From JAIBBG01 sp043748015 (GTDB lineage Bacteria; Bacteroidota; Bacteroidia; Flavobacteriales_D; Sanyastnellaceae): a stretch of 41,366 bases of DNA. The notes under the pieces are model-generated. The model searched no databases. It worked only from the letters and a program-made list of their open reading frames with translations, and had not been told where the DNA came from. The stretch spans positions 1 to 41,366 of the forward strand of contig JAYTOA010000025.1 of assembly GCA_043748015.1 (NCBI GenBank). The letters are read 5' to 3'. The translations under genes were made by a program, and so were the position numbers. Of this stretch, positions 1-10,200 are shown in pieces (positions within the stretch are counted from its first letter, which is position 1; each line of letters starts with the position of its first letter).

Positions 1-43
1 AATTTTTCGGTTCTTTTTTTTTCAAGAAAAAAAGAACGTAAAG
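1..43 (-). repeat. Edge of a dispersed hairpin element, inverted relative to the copy at 34420-34462
   Basis: Positions 1-43 match the reverse complement of 34420-34462 at 41 of 43 bases without gaps. The segment holds an 11-bp stem (10-20 with 27-37) around a short loop. The rest of this copy, if present, lies left of the window. Match and stem were read directly by hand; calling it a mobile or structured element is inference. Confidence 0.6.
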
Positions 44-72
44 TAGTTCATTCACTTAAACAGAGAGGGCTT

Positions 73-98
73 TGCGAAGTAACCCGTTAATCCGAAAA
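73..98 (+). repeat. 26-bp dispersed repeat, copy 1
   Basis: The segment beginning TGCGAAGTAACCCGTTAATC recurs at 34786-34811 with one difference (C or A at the twelfth base). Both copies are intergenic and lie near a copy of the hairpin element. Function unknown. Confidence 0.55.
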
Positions 99-150
99 AC
101 TTCAGACCAAGCAGTACCTCGCGCCCCTATAATCCCATAATCCTACATTC

Positions 151-1983
151 CTATATCCCTCTAAAAACAAAATACATATTCATCTCCCCCTTGTTTTTCG
201 CTTCCACTTTACCGCGGTATTCAAATGCGAGTAGGGGAGAATCTTTCACTAATTCATATGTCGTTTCACTGATATTCACCTTATTGATCTCTCCTGAAGA
301 TTCCATACGCGCTGCGATATTCACACTATCGCCCCAAACGTCGTATTGAAATTTTTTCACGCCCACAACACCGGCAACAACGGGTCCACTGTGAAGACCT
401 ATACGCATGTCGAATGCAAGCCACCCTTTTGCGGTGAGTTCTATTTTCCTTGCGATCATAAAATCCTGCATTTCAAGTGCGGCGAGTACAGTGTTGATGG
501 CGTTGTGTTGCGTGCGATCGGGGAGACCTCCAACAGCCATGTAAGCATCGCCAATGGTTTTTATTTTCTCGAGTTTGTATTTCGTGATGATGTGATCGAA
601 TGCCTGAAAGCAAATGTCGAGTTCGCCTACAAGCTCCGCCGGTGTGAGTCGCTCGGATATTTGCGTAAACCCTTTGAAGTCTGAAAACAAAATTGTCACT
701 ACATCGAATCCTTGTGCATGTGCTTTGCCATATGCTTTTAATTCTTCCGCTACTTCGTCGGGAAGAATGTTTTTCAATAGATCATCGCTGCGTTTTTTCT
801 CTTCGGAAATGATGATGTTCTTGTTGAACAATTCATTTCGGTTACGTCGTATGGTGCGGTATCTGAAGAATAAAAACCAAAGAGATATGGCTAAGAATCC
901 CGCTCCGGCATACATGGCATTGCGCGTGCGTTTCACTCTTTCATTCGTGAGTTCTGCATCCAGGTTTTTCAATGTCAACTCATCAATTTCTTTGGCTTTT
1001 TTTACAGCTTCATACTTCTCCTGCATTTCTGCAACGGACTTTACGCGTTCTTGTGTGAGCAAACTGTCTTTTATTTCGATATAATTGGAGAGGTGAAGAA
1101 AGGCGCTGTCTTTCTCTCCCGCTAAATTATACGTCGCAGCTATTTCAACTTCGGCCATCGCCTTGTGTTGTAGGTCGGATCTTCTTTCGGACTCTTCATA
1201 TACTTGCCTTAATAACACAATTGCTTCATTGTATTTTTTTCTGCGCTGCTGCAATACTCCGAGGTTTATTTTTAAATCGAGTTTCGCATCGATGTTGCTT
1301 TCATCTCCCATCGTCACAAGTGCCTCATTGAAATAGTAGTATGCACTATCGAGTTCGTTGTCAATGCCGAATATGGTGCCGATGTTGATGAGTGTTTGTT
1401 CTGCGATACTCTGTTCACTGACCTTTCTTGCTTCGGACAAAAGTTTGCGAAATATTTTATCGGCTTCATCAAAATTGCCCATTGAAGCCAGAGCGATACC
1501 TTGATTATTGAGTATTCCAAGATTTCTTGTATTCGAAGTCCAGCGCGGATTCCAGGCTTTCAAACCAAGGGTGCAATTCTCAATCACTTTATCGAAATCA
1601 CCAAGCGATAAATAGGTGCTGGAAAGGTTGAGATATATGTCGATGAGATTCAAACTATCACATGCTGCGTGATAATTTTTTAAGCACCACAGTAAATGAT
1701 CTAGTGCAACATCCGATTTACCGATGCCGTCGAGGTAACTACTTTGAAGTGCACGGACAACGATAATACGACATGTGTCGTGCGCATTTTCGTATACGTG
1801 ACAAACGGAATCCAACATCAATAGCGCCTCCTCGATTTTGAGGTTTTTCGATCGCTTTACATGAGCGGCTGTACTGTCCGCCCATTCGATATTATTCTCT
1901 TCGCTTTGTTGTGAATGCGTGCGAAGTGAACACAGAAAAATTCCGCACACAAAAATCAAAAAATAATGAATTGATTTTTTCAC
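151..1983 (-). CDS. TPR-containing membrane class III adenylate cyclase
   Basis: Predicted to make cyclic AMP from ATP. A signal-like hydrophobic N-terminus (residues 1-24) precedes a TPR-like helical region (about 50-310), a coiled-coil-like stretch (310-355), one membrane segment (about 357-375) and a C-terminal class III cyclase domain (about 405-605). Catalytic residues are intact: metal-binding D435 (FSDFKGFT) and D479 (TIGDAYMA), adenine-selecting K475 and D548 (YDVWGDS), and transition-state N555 and R559. The Lys/Asp pair argues for adenylate rather than guanylate cyclase. The TPR part is probably periplasmic and the cyclase cytoplasmic, so it could be a sensor. The start is GTG; the next in-frame ATG is far inside. 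It stands alone, with no obvious partner. The family call is firm; the sensed signal is unknown. Confidence 0.9.
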   Translation of the reverse strand: MKKSIHYFLIFVCGIFLCSLRTHSQQSEENNIEWADSTAAHVKRSKNLKIEEALLMLDSVCHVYENAHDTCRIIVVRALQSSYLDGIGKSDVALDHLLWCLKNYHAACDSLNLIDIYLNLSSTYLSLGDFDKVIENCTLGLKAWNPRWTSNTRNLGILNNQGIALASMGNFDEADKIFRKLLSEARKVSEQSIAEQTLINIGTIFGIDNELDSAYYYFNEALVTMGDESNIDAKLDLKINLGVLQQRRKKYNEAIVLLRQVYEESERRSDLQHKAMAEVEIAATYNLAGEKDSAFLHLSNYIEIKDSLLTQERVKSVAEMQEKYEAVKKAKEIDELTLKNLDAELTNERVKRTRNAMYAGAGFLAISLWFLFFRYRTIRRNRNELFNKNIIISEEKKRSDDLLKNILPDEVAEELKAYGKAHAQGFDVVTILFSDFKGFTQISERLTPAELVGELDICFQAFDHIITKYKLEKIKTIGDAYMAVGGLPDRTQHNAINTVLAALEMQDFMIARKIELTAKGWLAFDMRIGLHSGPVVAGVVGVKKFQYDVWGDSVNIAARMESSGEINKVNISETTYELVKDSPLLAFEYRGKVEAKNKGEMNMYFVFRGI

Positions 1984-2054
1984 GTTGGAAGATTAAACAA
2001 GTGGAATTCCAAATCAGTTAGGATGCAATATAACGGAATATGATAAAAAAGCAA

Positions 2055-2077
2055 ACGGCGATCTTGTGAATCGCCGT
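2055..2077 (-). terminator. Rho-independent terminator of the 147-residue orphan gene
   Basis: Stem ACGGCGAT/ATCGCCGT (2070-2077 with 2055-2062) with a 7-base loop. On the minus strand it is followed by a T-rich run (2045-2050). It lies about 30 bases past the stop of the gene at 2106. Confidence 0.7.
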
Positions 2078-2105
2078 GAACTTTAATAAAAAATATACAG
2101 GGTAA

Positions 2106-2549
2106 TTATGCGGGCACAACCATGGTCACTTTGGTTTTTGAAAATACAAAACCGGAATTGGGAACTTTTCCTCCACCGCCTTTTACGCCAACTTGCACCT
2201 GCACGTCTTGCGGAAAATCCGTGAGACTATCGAATGTCATGCAAAAGGTGCTTTGAGCATTTGTGTCACCCGGCCAGCCTGAACGAATTGAGAAGCCTGC
2301 AGGATCTGTTGATGGCGTTTCTTGAATTGCTGTCGCGGTATCATCAAGAAAAGTGAAGTCTCCATTTTCATCCTTGCTACCAGTGATGGTGGCGTAGACG
2401 GAGTAAGTGCCATCGGCGTTTTCGCACCAGGCGTCGATGATGACACCAATGTCTATTCTCGCCGGACCATTGGGCTTTACTGTGGAGTAGTTGATACTCG
2501 GATCACTTGCAGGTAGTGTACCTGTGAAATACTTAACGGTTACTGACAT
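2106..2549 (-). CDS. Hypothetical protein, 147 residues, probably beta-rich
   Basis: I do not recognise this family. The protein is acidic, rich in Thr, Asp, Gly and Val, and has no signal peptide or membrane segment. It contains a Gly run (VGVKGGGGKVPNSG, about residues 121-134) and two Cys residues. The alternating hydrophobic pattern suggests beta strands. It has an ATG start, clear coding character and its own terminator (2055-2077), and it is separated from rpoC by rpoC's terminator, so it is most likely a single-gene unit. Its long leader (2550-2800) carries three copies of ATGAATGT on the plus strand. Function cannot be inferred. Confidence 0.75.
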   Translation of the reverse strand: MSVTVKYFTGTLPASDPSINYSTVKPNGPARIDIGVIIDAWCENADGTYSVYATITGSKDENGDFTFLDDTATAIQETPSTDPAGFSIRSGWPGDTNAQSTFCMTFDSLTDFPQDVQVQVGVKGGGGKVPNSGFVFSKTKVTMVVPA

Positions 2550-2802
2550 AGTATAAAATTTTTAAAGGTTAATAAAGGATGAATGTAAATCCAATCTCAA
2601 TATGAATGTCTGAAATTGGGATGAACAACATTTTCATGATGATGAATGTCAATTTTGAGGGTAATGTCATCATTAACACAGCGTACGGCATTTGTTTTAA
2701 GTGTGAGGAAGAGTATTGGATTTGAGAAGCGTTGCTACTTTGATTGATGCGTTTTTTCCACTCAAAACTCGCTCACGCACTCACACTTTAGTGACAACAA
2801 CA
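2550..2802. other. Gene-free leader between rpoC terminator and the orphan gene
   Basis: No convincing ORF is seen. The plus strand carries ATGAATGT three times (2579-2586, 2602-2609, 2642-2649). These could be binding sites or chance in AT-rich DNA. No clear -7/-33 promoter pair was found. Confidence 0.4.
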
Positions 2803-2832
2803 AAAAACCCGAAGCATTCACCTCGGGTTTTT
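2803..2832 (-). terminator. Terminator after rpoC
   Basis: Ten-base-pair stem (2803-2812 with 2823-2832, arm AAAAACCCGA) with a 10-base loop. On the minus strand the T-rich arm runs on into further T residues. It lies about 50 bases past the rpoC stop and closes the rpoBC transcription unit. Confidence 0.85.
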
Positions 2833-2881
2833 AAATTATTTATTGAAGTCTTCAAAGAGAATTAAACTCTCTGAATTCAGC

Positions 2882-5800
2882 TTACGCTTCTTTCTCCATC
2901 GGAACTGCGCCACCGCGTTTTGCAACGAGGTTTACATAGTCTTCGCTGTTGCCGACGATCATCTTCTGGAACTTGCGCACACCGCTTCCCGCAGGAATCT
3001 GGTGACCAACGATTACGTTTTCTTTCAATCCGATCAGGTAATCTGTTTTGCCTTGCACTGCTGCTTCGTTCAATACTTTGGTAGTCTCCTGGAATGATGC
3101 TGCTGAGATCCATGAATCTGTCTGCAACGACGCTCTGGTGATTCCTTGTAACATTGGACGCGCTGTAGCTGTGATGGCTTCGCGGTATTCAATTTCCTTT
3201 TTGTCTTTACGCTTCAATTGAGAATTCTCATCGCGGAGACTGCGAACACTGATGATTTGTCCGGTGAGGTAACGATCGCTTTCGCCATTGTCAATGATCA
3301 CCATCTTATCAAACAACAGTTCATTCTCCATCAGGAATTCTGCCTTGTCAACGTTAGTACCTTCAAGGAAACGTGTATCTCCGGCATCAGTGATTTCAAC
3401 CTTGCGCATCATCTGACGAACAATCACTTCAAAGTGCTTGTCGTTGATCTTCACACCCTGAAGACGATATACTTCCTGGATTTCATTTACAAGGTATTCC
3501 TGTACAGCAGTTGGTCCTTCGATGTCGAGGATATCGCCCGGAGAAATGGCTCCGTCAGATAGCTGCATACCTGCGCGTACAAAGTCTCCTTCCTGCACAA
3601 GGATGTGCTTGGAGAGTGGAATGAGATATTTCTTCTCTTCACCTGTACGTGCTTTCACAGCCACCTCGCGGTTTCCACGCTTGATTTTTCCGTATTCTAC
3701 AATACCGTCGATCTCTGTAACAACAGCCGGGTTGGATGGATTTCGCGCCTCGAACAATTCCGTCACACGTGGAAGTCCACCAGTGATATCGCTTGTCTTT
3801 CCTGACATACGCGGAATCTTCACGAGGATTGTTCCTTTTCCTACCTTCTGTCCATTCTCAACGTTCAAGTGAGCTCCAACCGGCAATGAATAAACCTTCA
3901 TTACTTCTTTGTTGCGCACGATTTCGATCGCTGGATTCTTCTTTTTATCCTTTGTCTCAATGATTACTTTCTCAGAGAAACCGGTCTGCTCATCAAGCTC
4001 TGTTTTGAAAGTGATACTTTCTTCAAGAGCGTCGAATTTCACAACACCGTCTTCTTCAGTGATGATCACACTATTGTATGGATCCCACTCGCAGATCACG
4101 TCACCTTTCTTCACTGCCTTACCCGGCTTCACTCTAAGTGTGGCTCCGTAAGGAATGTTGGCATTGGTTAGTACCTGACCTGTTTTCTCATCGAGAATCT
4201 TCATTTCAGAAGAACGAGAAACCACGATAGTTTTCAAATCTCCGGTTTCCATCACCAGATCAACTGAACGCAATTCCTCAATTTCAACGTTACCTGCGTA
4301 TTTCGCTTTGATGTCTTGCTCTATAGCTCCACCACCTGCAGCACCACCCGTGTGGAAGGTACGAAGTGTAAGCTGTGTACCTGGCTCACCAATTGACTGT
4401 GCAGCGATAACACCTGCAGCAAGTCCTTCTTGCACAAGCTTGGCTGTTGCAAGATCGCGACCATAGCATTTCGCACAAACACCGCGCTTGCTTTCGCAAG
4501 TGAGTACAGAACGAATTTCTACTTCTTCGATACCTGCTGCGCGAATTGCTTCAGCGGCAAATTCATTGATCTGATCACCAGTTTCAATCAACAGCTCTCC
4601 TGTTTCCGGATGAAGCACATCATGAACGCTGGTACGACCAAGGATTCTGTCTTCCAAAGTTTCAACCACCTCATCTGCTTTCTTCAATGCTGAAGCTACA
4701 ATACCGCGAAGGGTACCGCAATCCACTTCATTGATGATCACGTCCTGGGCAACGTCTACAAGACGACGTGTAAGGTAACCGGCATCAGCTGTCTTAAGGG
4801 CCGTATCCGCGAGACCTTTACGGGCACCGTGGGTTGAGATGAAGTACTCGAGGATCGAAAGTCCTTCTTTAAAGTTCGCAAGGATCGGATTCTCGATGAT
4901 GTCCTGACCACCCATAGCTGCATTTTTCTGCGGCTTGGCCATCAGACCTCTCATACCTGCAAGCTGACGAATCTGCTCTTTAGAACCACGCGCTCCGGAG
5001 TCAAACATCATATAGATGCTGTTGAATCCTTCCTGGTCGCTCTTGATACGATCCATCAAAATGTTGGTCAACTTCGAGTTGGTGTTCGTCCAGATATCAA
5101 TTACCTGGTTGTAGCGCTCGTTGTTGGTGATAAGACCCATGTTGTAGCTGTCGAATACCTCTTGTACTTTCTTACCGGCTTCTTCAACCAATTTCACCTT
5201 CTCAGGCGGAATGATTACATCGGTGAGTTTGAATGACAAACCACCTCTGAATGCCCAGTAATAACCAAGGTCTTTCATGTCATCGAGGAACTTCGCAGTG
5301 CGGGCAATACCCACATACTTCAAAATATCGCCGATGATATCACGCAGTGCTTTTTTAGTCAAAAGCTGATTGATGAAACCAACTTCGTTTGGCACAAGGC
5401 GATTGAAAATTACGCGACCGCAAGTGGTGTCGATGATGCTGGAATTTCCGGCAACGTCTGTCCAACGCACTTTAATTTTCGCGTGGAGGTCAAGTTGTCC
5501 TTCGTTGAATGCGATGGTAACTTCTTCCTCTGAATAATATGTTTTGTTTTCACCGAGAGCTGGGTGCTCCTTTGTTCCGGTTCTTTCTTTCGTGATGTAG
5601 TAAAGTCCCAATACCATGTCCTGAGATGGTACCGTGATCGGTGCGCCATTCGCAGGGTTGAGGATATTGTGAGATGCAAGCATCAACAATTGAGCTTCGA
5701 GAATGGCGGCGCTTCCAAGTGGCACGTGAACGGCCATCTGGTCACCGTCAAAGTCAGCGTTGAAGGCTGTACAAACCAACGGGTGAAGCTGAATCGCTTT

Positions 5801-7186
5801 TCCTTCAATCAATTTTGGCTGGAATGCCTGGATACCTAATCTGTGAAGGGTAGGAGCACGGTTGAGTAGAATCGGGTGACCCTTCAATACGTTTTCCAGA
5901 ATGTCCCAAACAACTGCTTCCTTCTTATCTACAATTTTCTTGGCTGATTTTACTGTTTTTACAATACCGCGCTCAATCATCTTGCGAATGATGAACGGCT
6001 TGAAAAGCTCAGCTGCCATGTCCTTCGGAATACCGCACTCGTGCAATTTCAACTCAGGACCTACAACAATTACCGAACGTGCAGAATAGTCAACACGCTT
6101 TCCTAGAAGGTTCTGACGGAAACGTCCCTGCTTTCCTTTCAATGAATCCGAAAGTGACTTCAATGGACGATTGCTTTCTGTCTTTACTGCAGAAGATTTA
6201 CGGCTGTTATCGTACAATGAATCCACCGCTTCCTGAAGCATACGCTTCTCGTTACGAAGGATTACTTCCGGAGCTTTAATTTCCACAAGTCGCTTCAAAC
6301 GATTGTTACGGATGATTACGCGACGATACAAGTCATTCAAGTCAGATGTTGCAAAACGACCTCCATCCAAAGGCACAAGCGGACGAAGTTCCGGTGGAAT
6401 AACCGGTACTACTTTGGTGATCATCCATTCCGGACGATTGTTCACACGCGTATTCGCATCGCGGAAAGCTTCTACAACCTGCAGTCGCTTCAAGGCTTCA
6501 TTTTTTCTCTGTTGAGAAGTCTCAACACTTGCTTTGTGACGCAACTCGTATGACAATTCATCCAGTTTCACTTTCGCGAGCAGATCATACAGTGCTTCAG
6601 CACCCATTTTCGCTACGAATTTGTTCGGGTCTTTGTCATCGAGGTATTGATTATCTTTTGGAAGTTTCTCGGAAATATCCAGGAATTCATCTTCCGTAAT
6701 AAAATCATATTCGTTGAGAGCAACACCTTCTGCATTGGTAGCAGGTCCAACATTTACGACAACATAACGCTCGTAATAGATGATCTGATCGAGCTTCTTT
6801 GTTGGAAGTCCCAACAAATAACCAATTTTGTTTGGCAATGAACGGAAATACCAGATGTGTGCAACTGGTACACTCAAAGTGATATGACCGGTGCGCTCAC
6901 GACGCACTTTCTTCTCTGTAACTTCAACTCCACAACGGTCACAAACAATTCCTTTGTATCGGATTCTTTTGTATTTACCACAGTGGCACTCATAGTCTTT
7001 TACAGGACCAAAGATTTTCTCGCAGAAAAGTCCATCACGTTCCGGCTTGTATGTACGGTAGTTGATGGTCTCCGGCTTCAAAACCTCACCGTGTGAACGC
7101 TCCAGAATTTCTTCCGGTGAGCTCAGACTGATAGTGATGGATTTGAAATCACTGTTTGGGCGTATTATTTTTTTTGCTTGAAGCAT
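2882..7186 (-). CDS. rpoC: DNA-directed RNA polymerase subunit beta'
   Basis: The catalytic largest subunit of RNA polymerase, 1434 residues, full length for the Bacteroidota form. The N-terminal zinc-binding cysteines are at C67, C69, C82 and C85. The active-site Mg-binding motif NADFDGDQM is at residues 476-484. The bridge-helix and trigger-loop regions follow, and a second Cys cluster (LTCESKRGVCAKCYGRD) is present. The start is an ATG at 7184-7186, with AT-rich sequence and no strong Shine-Dalgarno upstream. It follows rpoB by 80 bases on the same strand and is followed by a strong terminator. No frameshift or missing core motif was noticed. Confidence 0.99.
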   Translation of the reverse strand: MLQAKKIIRPNSDFKSITISLSSPEEILERSHGEVLKPETINYRTYKPERDGLFCEKIFGPVKDYECHCGKYKRIRYKGIVCDRCGVEVTEKKVRRERTGHITLSVPVAHIWYFRSLPNKIGYLLGLPTKKLDQIIYYERYVVVNVGPATNAEGVALNEYDFITEDEFLDISEKLPKDNQYLDDKDPNKFVAKMGAEALYDLLAKVKLDELSYELRHKASVETSQQRKNEALKRLQVVEAFRDANTRVNNRPEWMITKVVPVIPPELRPLVPLDGGRFATSDLNDLYRRVIIRNNRLKRLVEIKAPEVILRNEKRMLQEAVDSLYDNSRKSSAVKTESNRPLKSLSDSLKGKQGRFRQNLLGKRVDYSARSVIVVGPELKLHECGIPKDMAAELFKPFIIRKMIERGIVKTVKSAKKIVDKKEAVVWDILENVLKGHPILLNRAPTLHRLGIQAFQPKLIEGKAIQLHPLVCTAFNADFDGDQMAVHVPLGSAAILEAQLLMLASHNILNPANGAPITVPSQDMVLGLYYITKERTGTKEHPALGENKTYYSEEEVTIAFNEGQLDLHAKIKVRWTDVAGNSSIIDTTCGRVIFNRLVPNEVGFINQLLTKKALRDIIGDILKYVGIARTAKFLDDMKDLGYYWAFRGGLSFKLTDVIIPPEKVKLVEEAGKKVQEVFDSYNMGLITNNERYNQVIDIWTNTNSKLTNILMDRIKSDQEGFNSIYMMFDSGARGSKEQIRQLAGMRGLMAKPQKNAAMGGQDIIENPILANFKEGLSILEYFISTHGARKGLADTALKTADAGYLTRRLVDVAQDVIINEVDCGTLRGIVASALKKADEVVETLEDRILGRTSVHDVLHPETGELLIETGDQINEFAAEAIRAAGIEEVEIRSVLTCESKRGVCAKCYGRDLATAKLVQEGLAAGVIAAQSIGEPGTQLTLRTFHTGGAAGGGAIEQDIKAKYAGNVEIEELRSVDLVMETGDLKTIVVSRSSEMKILDEKTGQVLTNANIPYGATLRVKPGKAVKKGDVICEWDPYNSVIITEEDGVVKFDALEESITFKTELDEQTGFSEKVIIETKDKKKNPAIEIVRNKEVMKVYSLPVGAHLNVENGQKVGKGTILVKIPRMSGKTSDITGGLPRVTELFEARNPSNPAVVTEIDGIVEYGKIKRGNREVAVKARTGEEKKYLIPLSKHILVQEGDFVRAGMQLSDGAISPGDILDIEGPTAVQEYLVNEIQEVYRLQGVKINDKHFEVIVRQMMRKVEITDAGDTRFLEGTNVDKAEFLMENELLFDKMVIIDNGESDRYLTGQIISVRSLRDENSQLKRKDKKEIEYREAITATARPMLQGITRASLQTDSWISAASFQETTKVLNEAAVQGKTDYLIGLKENVIVGHQIPAGSGVRKFQKMIVGNSEDYVNLVAKRGGAVPMEKEA

Positions 7187-7266
7187 GTTTTATTTTTTAT
7201 CTAATCGTTAAGAGCATTTTTTATTTTCATGTCTTGCACCGCAGCGGGCAACAGGTTGTCTGCGGA

Positions 7267-10200
7267 TCAGTTCTGGTTCAAAGTGATGTTCAGACCAAGA
7301 CCGCGCAATTCATGAAGCAATACATTGAATGATTCAGGAATACCAGGCAATGGCATGTTCTCACCTTTCACGATGGCTTCGTAGGCTTTCGCTCTACCCA
7401 TTACATCGTCAGATTTCACCGTCAGGATTTCCTGCAGGATGTTGGCAGCACCGAATGCTTCAAGTGCCCAAACTTCCATCTCACCAAAACGCTGACCACC
7501 GAACTGGGCTTTACCACCCAATGGTTGCTGCGTAATAAGTGAGTACGGTCCGATGGAACGCGCGTGCATCTTATCGTCAACCATGTGGCTCAGTTTAATC
7601 ATATAGATCACACCTACTGTTGCCGCCTGCTCGAATCTTTCACCTGTGCCACCATCATAGAGGTAAGTTACACCCCAATCTGGCACACCGGCTTCGTCCA
7701 TGTGATGTTTGATATCGTCAAGAGAAGCTCCGTCGAAAATTGGTGTTGCGAAACGCTTACCCATTTTCTGTCCGGCCCATCCAAGTACGGTTTCATAGAT
7801 CTGTCCAAGGTTCATACGAGATGGTACACCCAGTGGATTGAGAACGATGTCTACAGGCGTGCCGTCCTCAAGGAATGGCATGTCTTCATCGCGAACTATA
7901 CGCGCAACAATACCCTTGTTACCATGACGACCGGCCATCTTATCACCCACACGCAGTTTACGCTTCTGTGCAATGTATACTTTGGCCAATTTCACTATTC
8001 CCGCTGGAAGTTCATCTCCAACTGTCAACTGGAATTTCTTGCGCTTATAAGAGCCAAGCAATTCGTTGTTGCGCATGTTGAAGTTGTGAACGCAACGCTT
8101 CACCAGATTGTTGATCGCGTCATCTTTTGTCCAGGCTTCTGCATTCACTACGCTAAAATCAACTGTTGAAAGTGATTTAGCGGTGAACTTGGTTCCTTTC
8201 TTTATCTGCTCTTCCTTGAAGTAGTTGTAAACTCCCTGGCAAGTCTGATCTTTTACGATGGCAATCAATTTGTCTACAAGCACTTTCTTGAGATCAGCTA
8301 CATCAGTAGCGTGCTCTTTGTCAAGCGCTTCAACAATTGCTTTATCGTTTGTCTTAATGGTCTTCTTGTCCTTGATAGTACGTGAGAACAATTTCTTGTC
8401 GATCACAACACCTGTTGCACTTGGTGGAACTTTAAGAGAAGCATCCTTCACATCACCGGCTTTATCACCGAAGATTGCGCGAAGTAGTTTTTCTTCCGGC
8501 GTTGGATCAGTTTCTCCTTTCGGAGTGATCTTACCGATAAGAATATCGCCTTCTTTCACTTCTGCACCAACGCGTATGATACCGTTTTCATCAAGGTCTT
8601 TGGTTGCTTCCTCACTTACGTTAGGAATATCCGCAGTCAATTCTTCAACACCACGCTTGGTATCACGCACCTCGGTGGTGTACTCATCTACGTGAATTGA
8701 AGTGAAGATGTCATCACGCACTACGCGCTCAGAGATCACGATAGCATCCTCGAAGTTGTAACCTTTCCATGGCATGAAAGCCACTTTCAAGTTACGACCG
8801 ATAGCGAGTTCTCCACCTTTGGTAGAATATCCTTCCACCATGATCTGACCTTTGGTAACACGCTCACCTTTTGTCACAAGTGGACGAAGGTTTACTGTTG
8901 TACTTTGGTTTGTCTTAAGGAATTTGCGGATAGTGTAGGTTATCGTTGGAGAGTTGAAGCTTACGATTTCGTCTTCTTCGCTGCGCTTGTATTTCACTCG
9001 AATTTCTGTTGCATCAACATATTCTACAACGCCATCGCCTTCAGCTGAAAGCAATACGCGAGAATCTGCTGCTACTCGGCTTTCAAGACCAGTTCCAACG
9101 ATAGGTGCTTCAGGACGCATCAAAGGCACGGCCTGGCGCATCATGTTGGATCCCATCAGGGCGCGGTTCGCGTCATCATGCTCCAAAAATGGAATCAACG
9201 ATGCCGCTATCGATGCAATTTGGTTGGGTGCAACGTCCATCAGACTGAGTTTGTCCGGCTCTGTTACCGGGAAGTCTCCTTCAAGACGCGCTTTTACAGT
9301 TTTTGTAAGGAAATGTCCTTTTTCGTCAATGATTGCATTCGCCTGTGCGATTGTCTTGGTGTCCTCGTCCTCAGCTGTGAGGTAAGTGACACCGCTGTTA
9401 TTCATCACAGCTTTACCGTTTTCTACTTTGCGGTAAGGTGTTTCGATGAATCCGAGGCGGTTGATCTTTGCGTAAACACAAAGAGAAGAGATAAGACCAA
9501 TGTTTGGTCCCTCAGGCGTCTCAATAGTGCATAGTCGGCCGTAGTGCGTATAGTGTACGTCACGAACCTCGAAACCTGCTCTTTCACGGGAAAGACCACC
9601 GGGTCCAAGTGCCGACATACGGCGCTTGTGCGTTACTTCGGCAAGTGGGTTCGTTTGGTCCATGAACTGTGACAACTGATTCGTTCCGAAGAACGAGTTG
9701 ATCACTGATGACAATGTCTTCGCATTGATAAGGTCAATAGGGGTGAAGACCTCATTGTCACGAACGTTCATACGCTCGCGGATGGTTCGCGCCATACGGG
9801 CAAGACCAACTGCGAACTGGTTGTAAAGTTGCTCACCTACCGTGCGGACACGACGGTTGGACAAGTGATCAATATCGTCTACATCAGCCTTGGAATTCAC
9901 CAATTCGATAAGGTACTTAATGATCTGAATAATATCGTCTTTTGTTAACGTACGATTCTGTGAATTGGTATTTCCGAGTTTTCTGTTGATACGGAAACGT
10001 CCAACTTCACCTAAGTCATAACGTTGCTCAGAGAAGAAGAGTTTGTCGATTACGCCACGTGCAGTCTCCAGATCCGGTGGCTCCGCATTACGCAACTGAC
10101 GGTAGATATATTCAACAGCTTCTTTTTCTGAGTTAGAAGTGTCTTTTTGTAGTGTGTTGTGAATCAGCGTAAAGTCTGCAGAGCTTGATTCTTCTTTGTG

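Noticed and set aside
7564..8169. 201-residue plus-strand ORF opposite rpoB
   Set aside because: It is a shadow frame of rpoB with no domain character.
8258..8695. 145-residue plus-strand ORF opposite rpoB
   Set aside because: Antisense shadow of a conserved gene; Ser-rich composition typical of a reversed frame.
9526..9528. Idea that T521 is the E. coli P564 rifampicin-resistance position
   Set aside because: By alignment it is the equivalent of P560; the P564 equivalent is still Pro.
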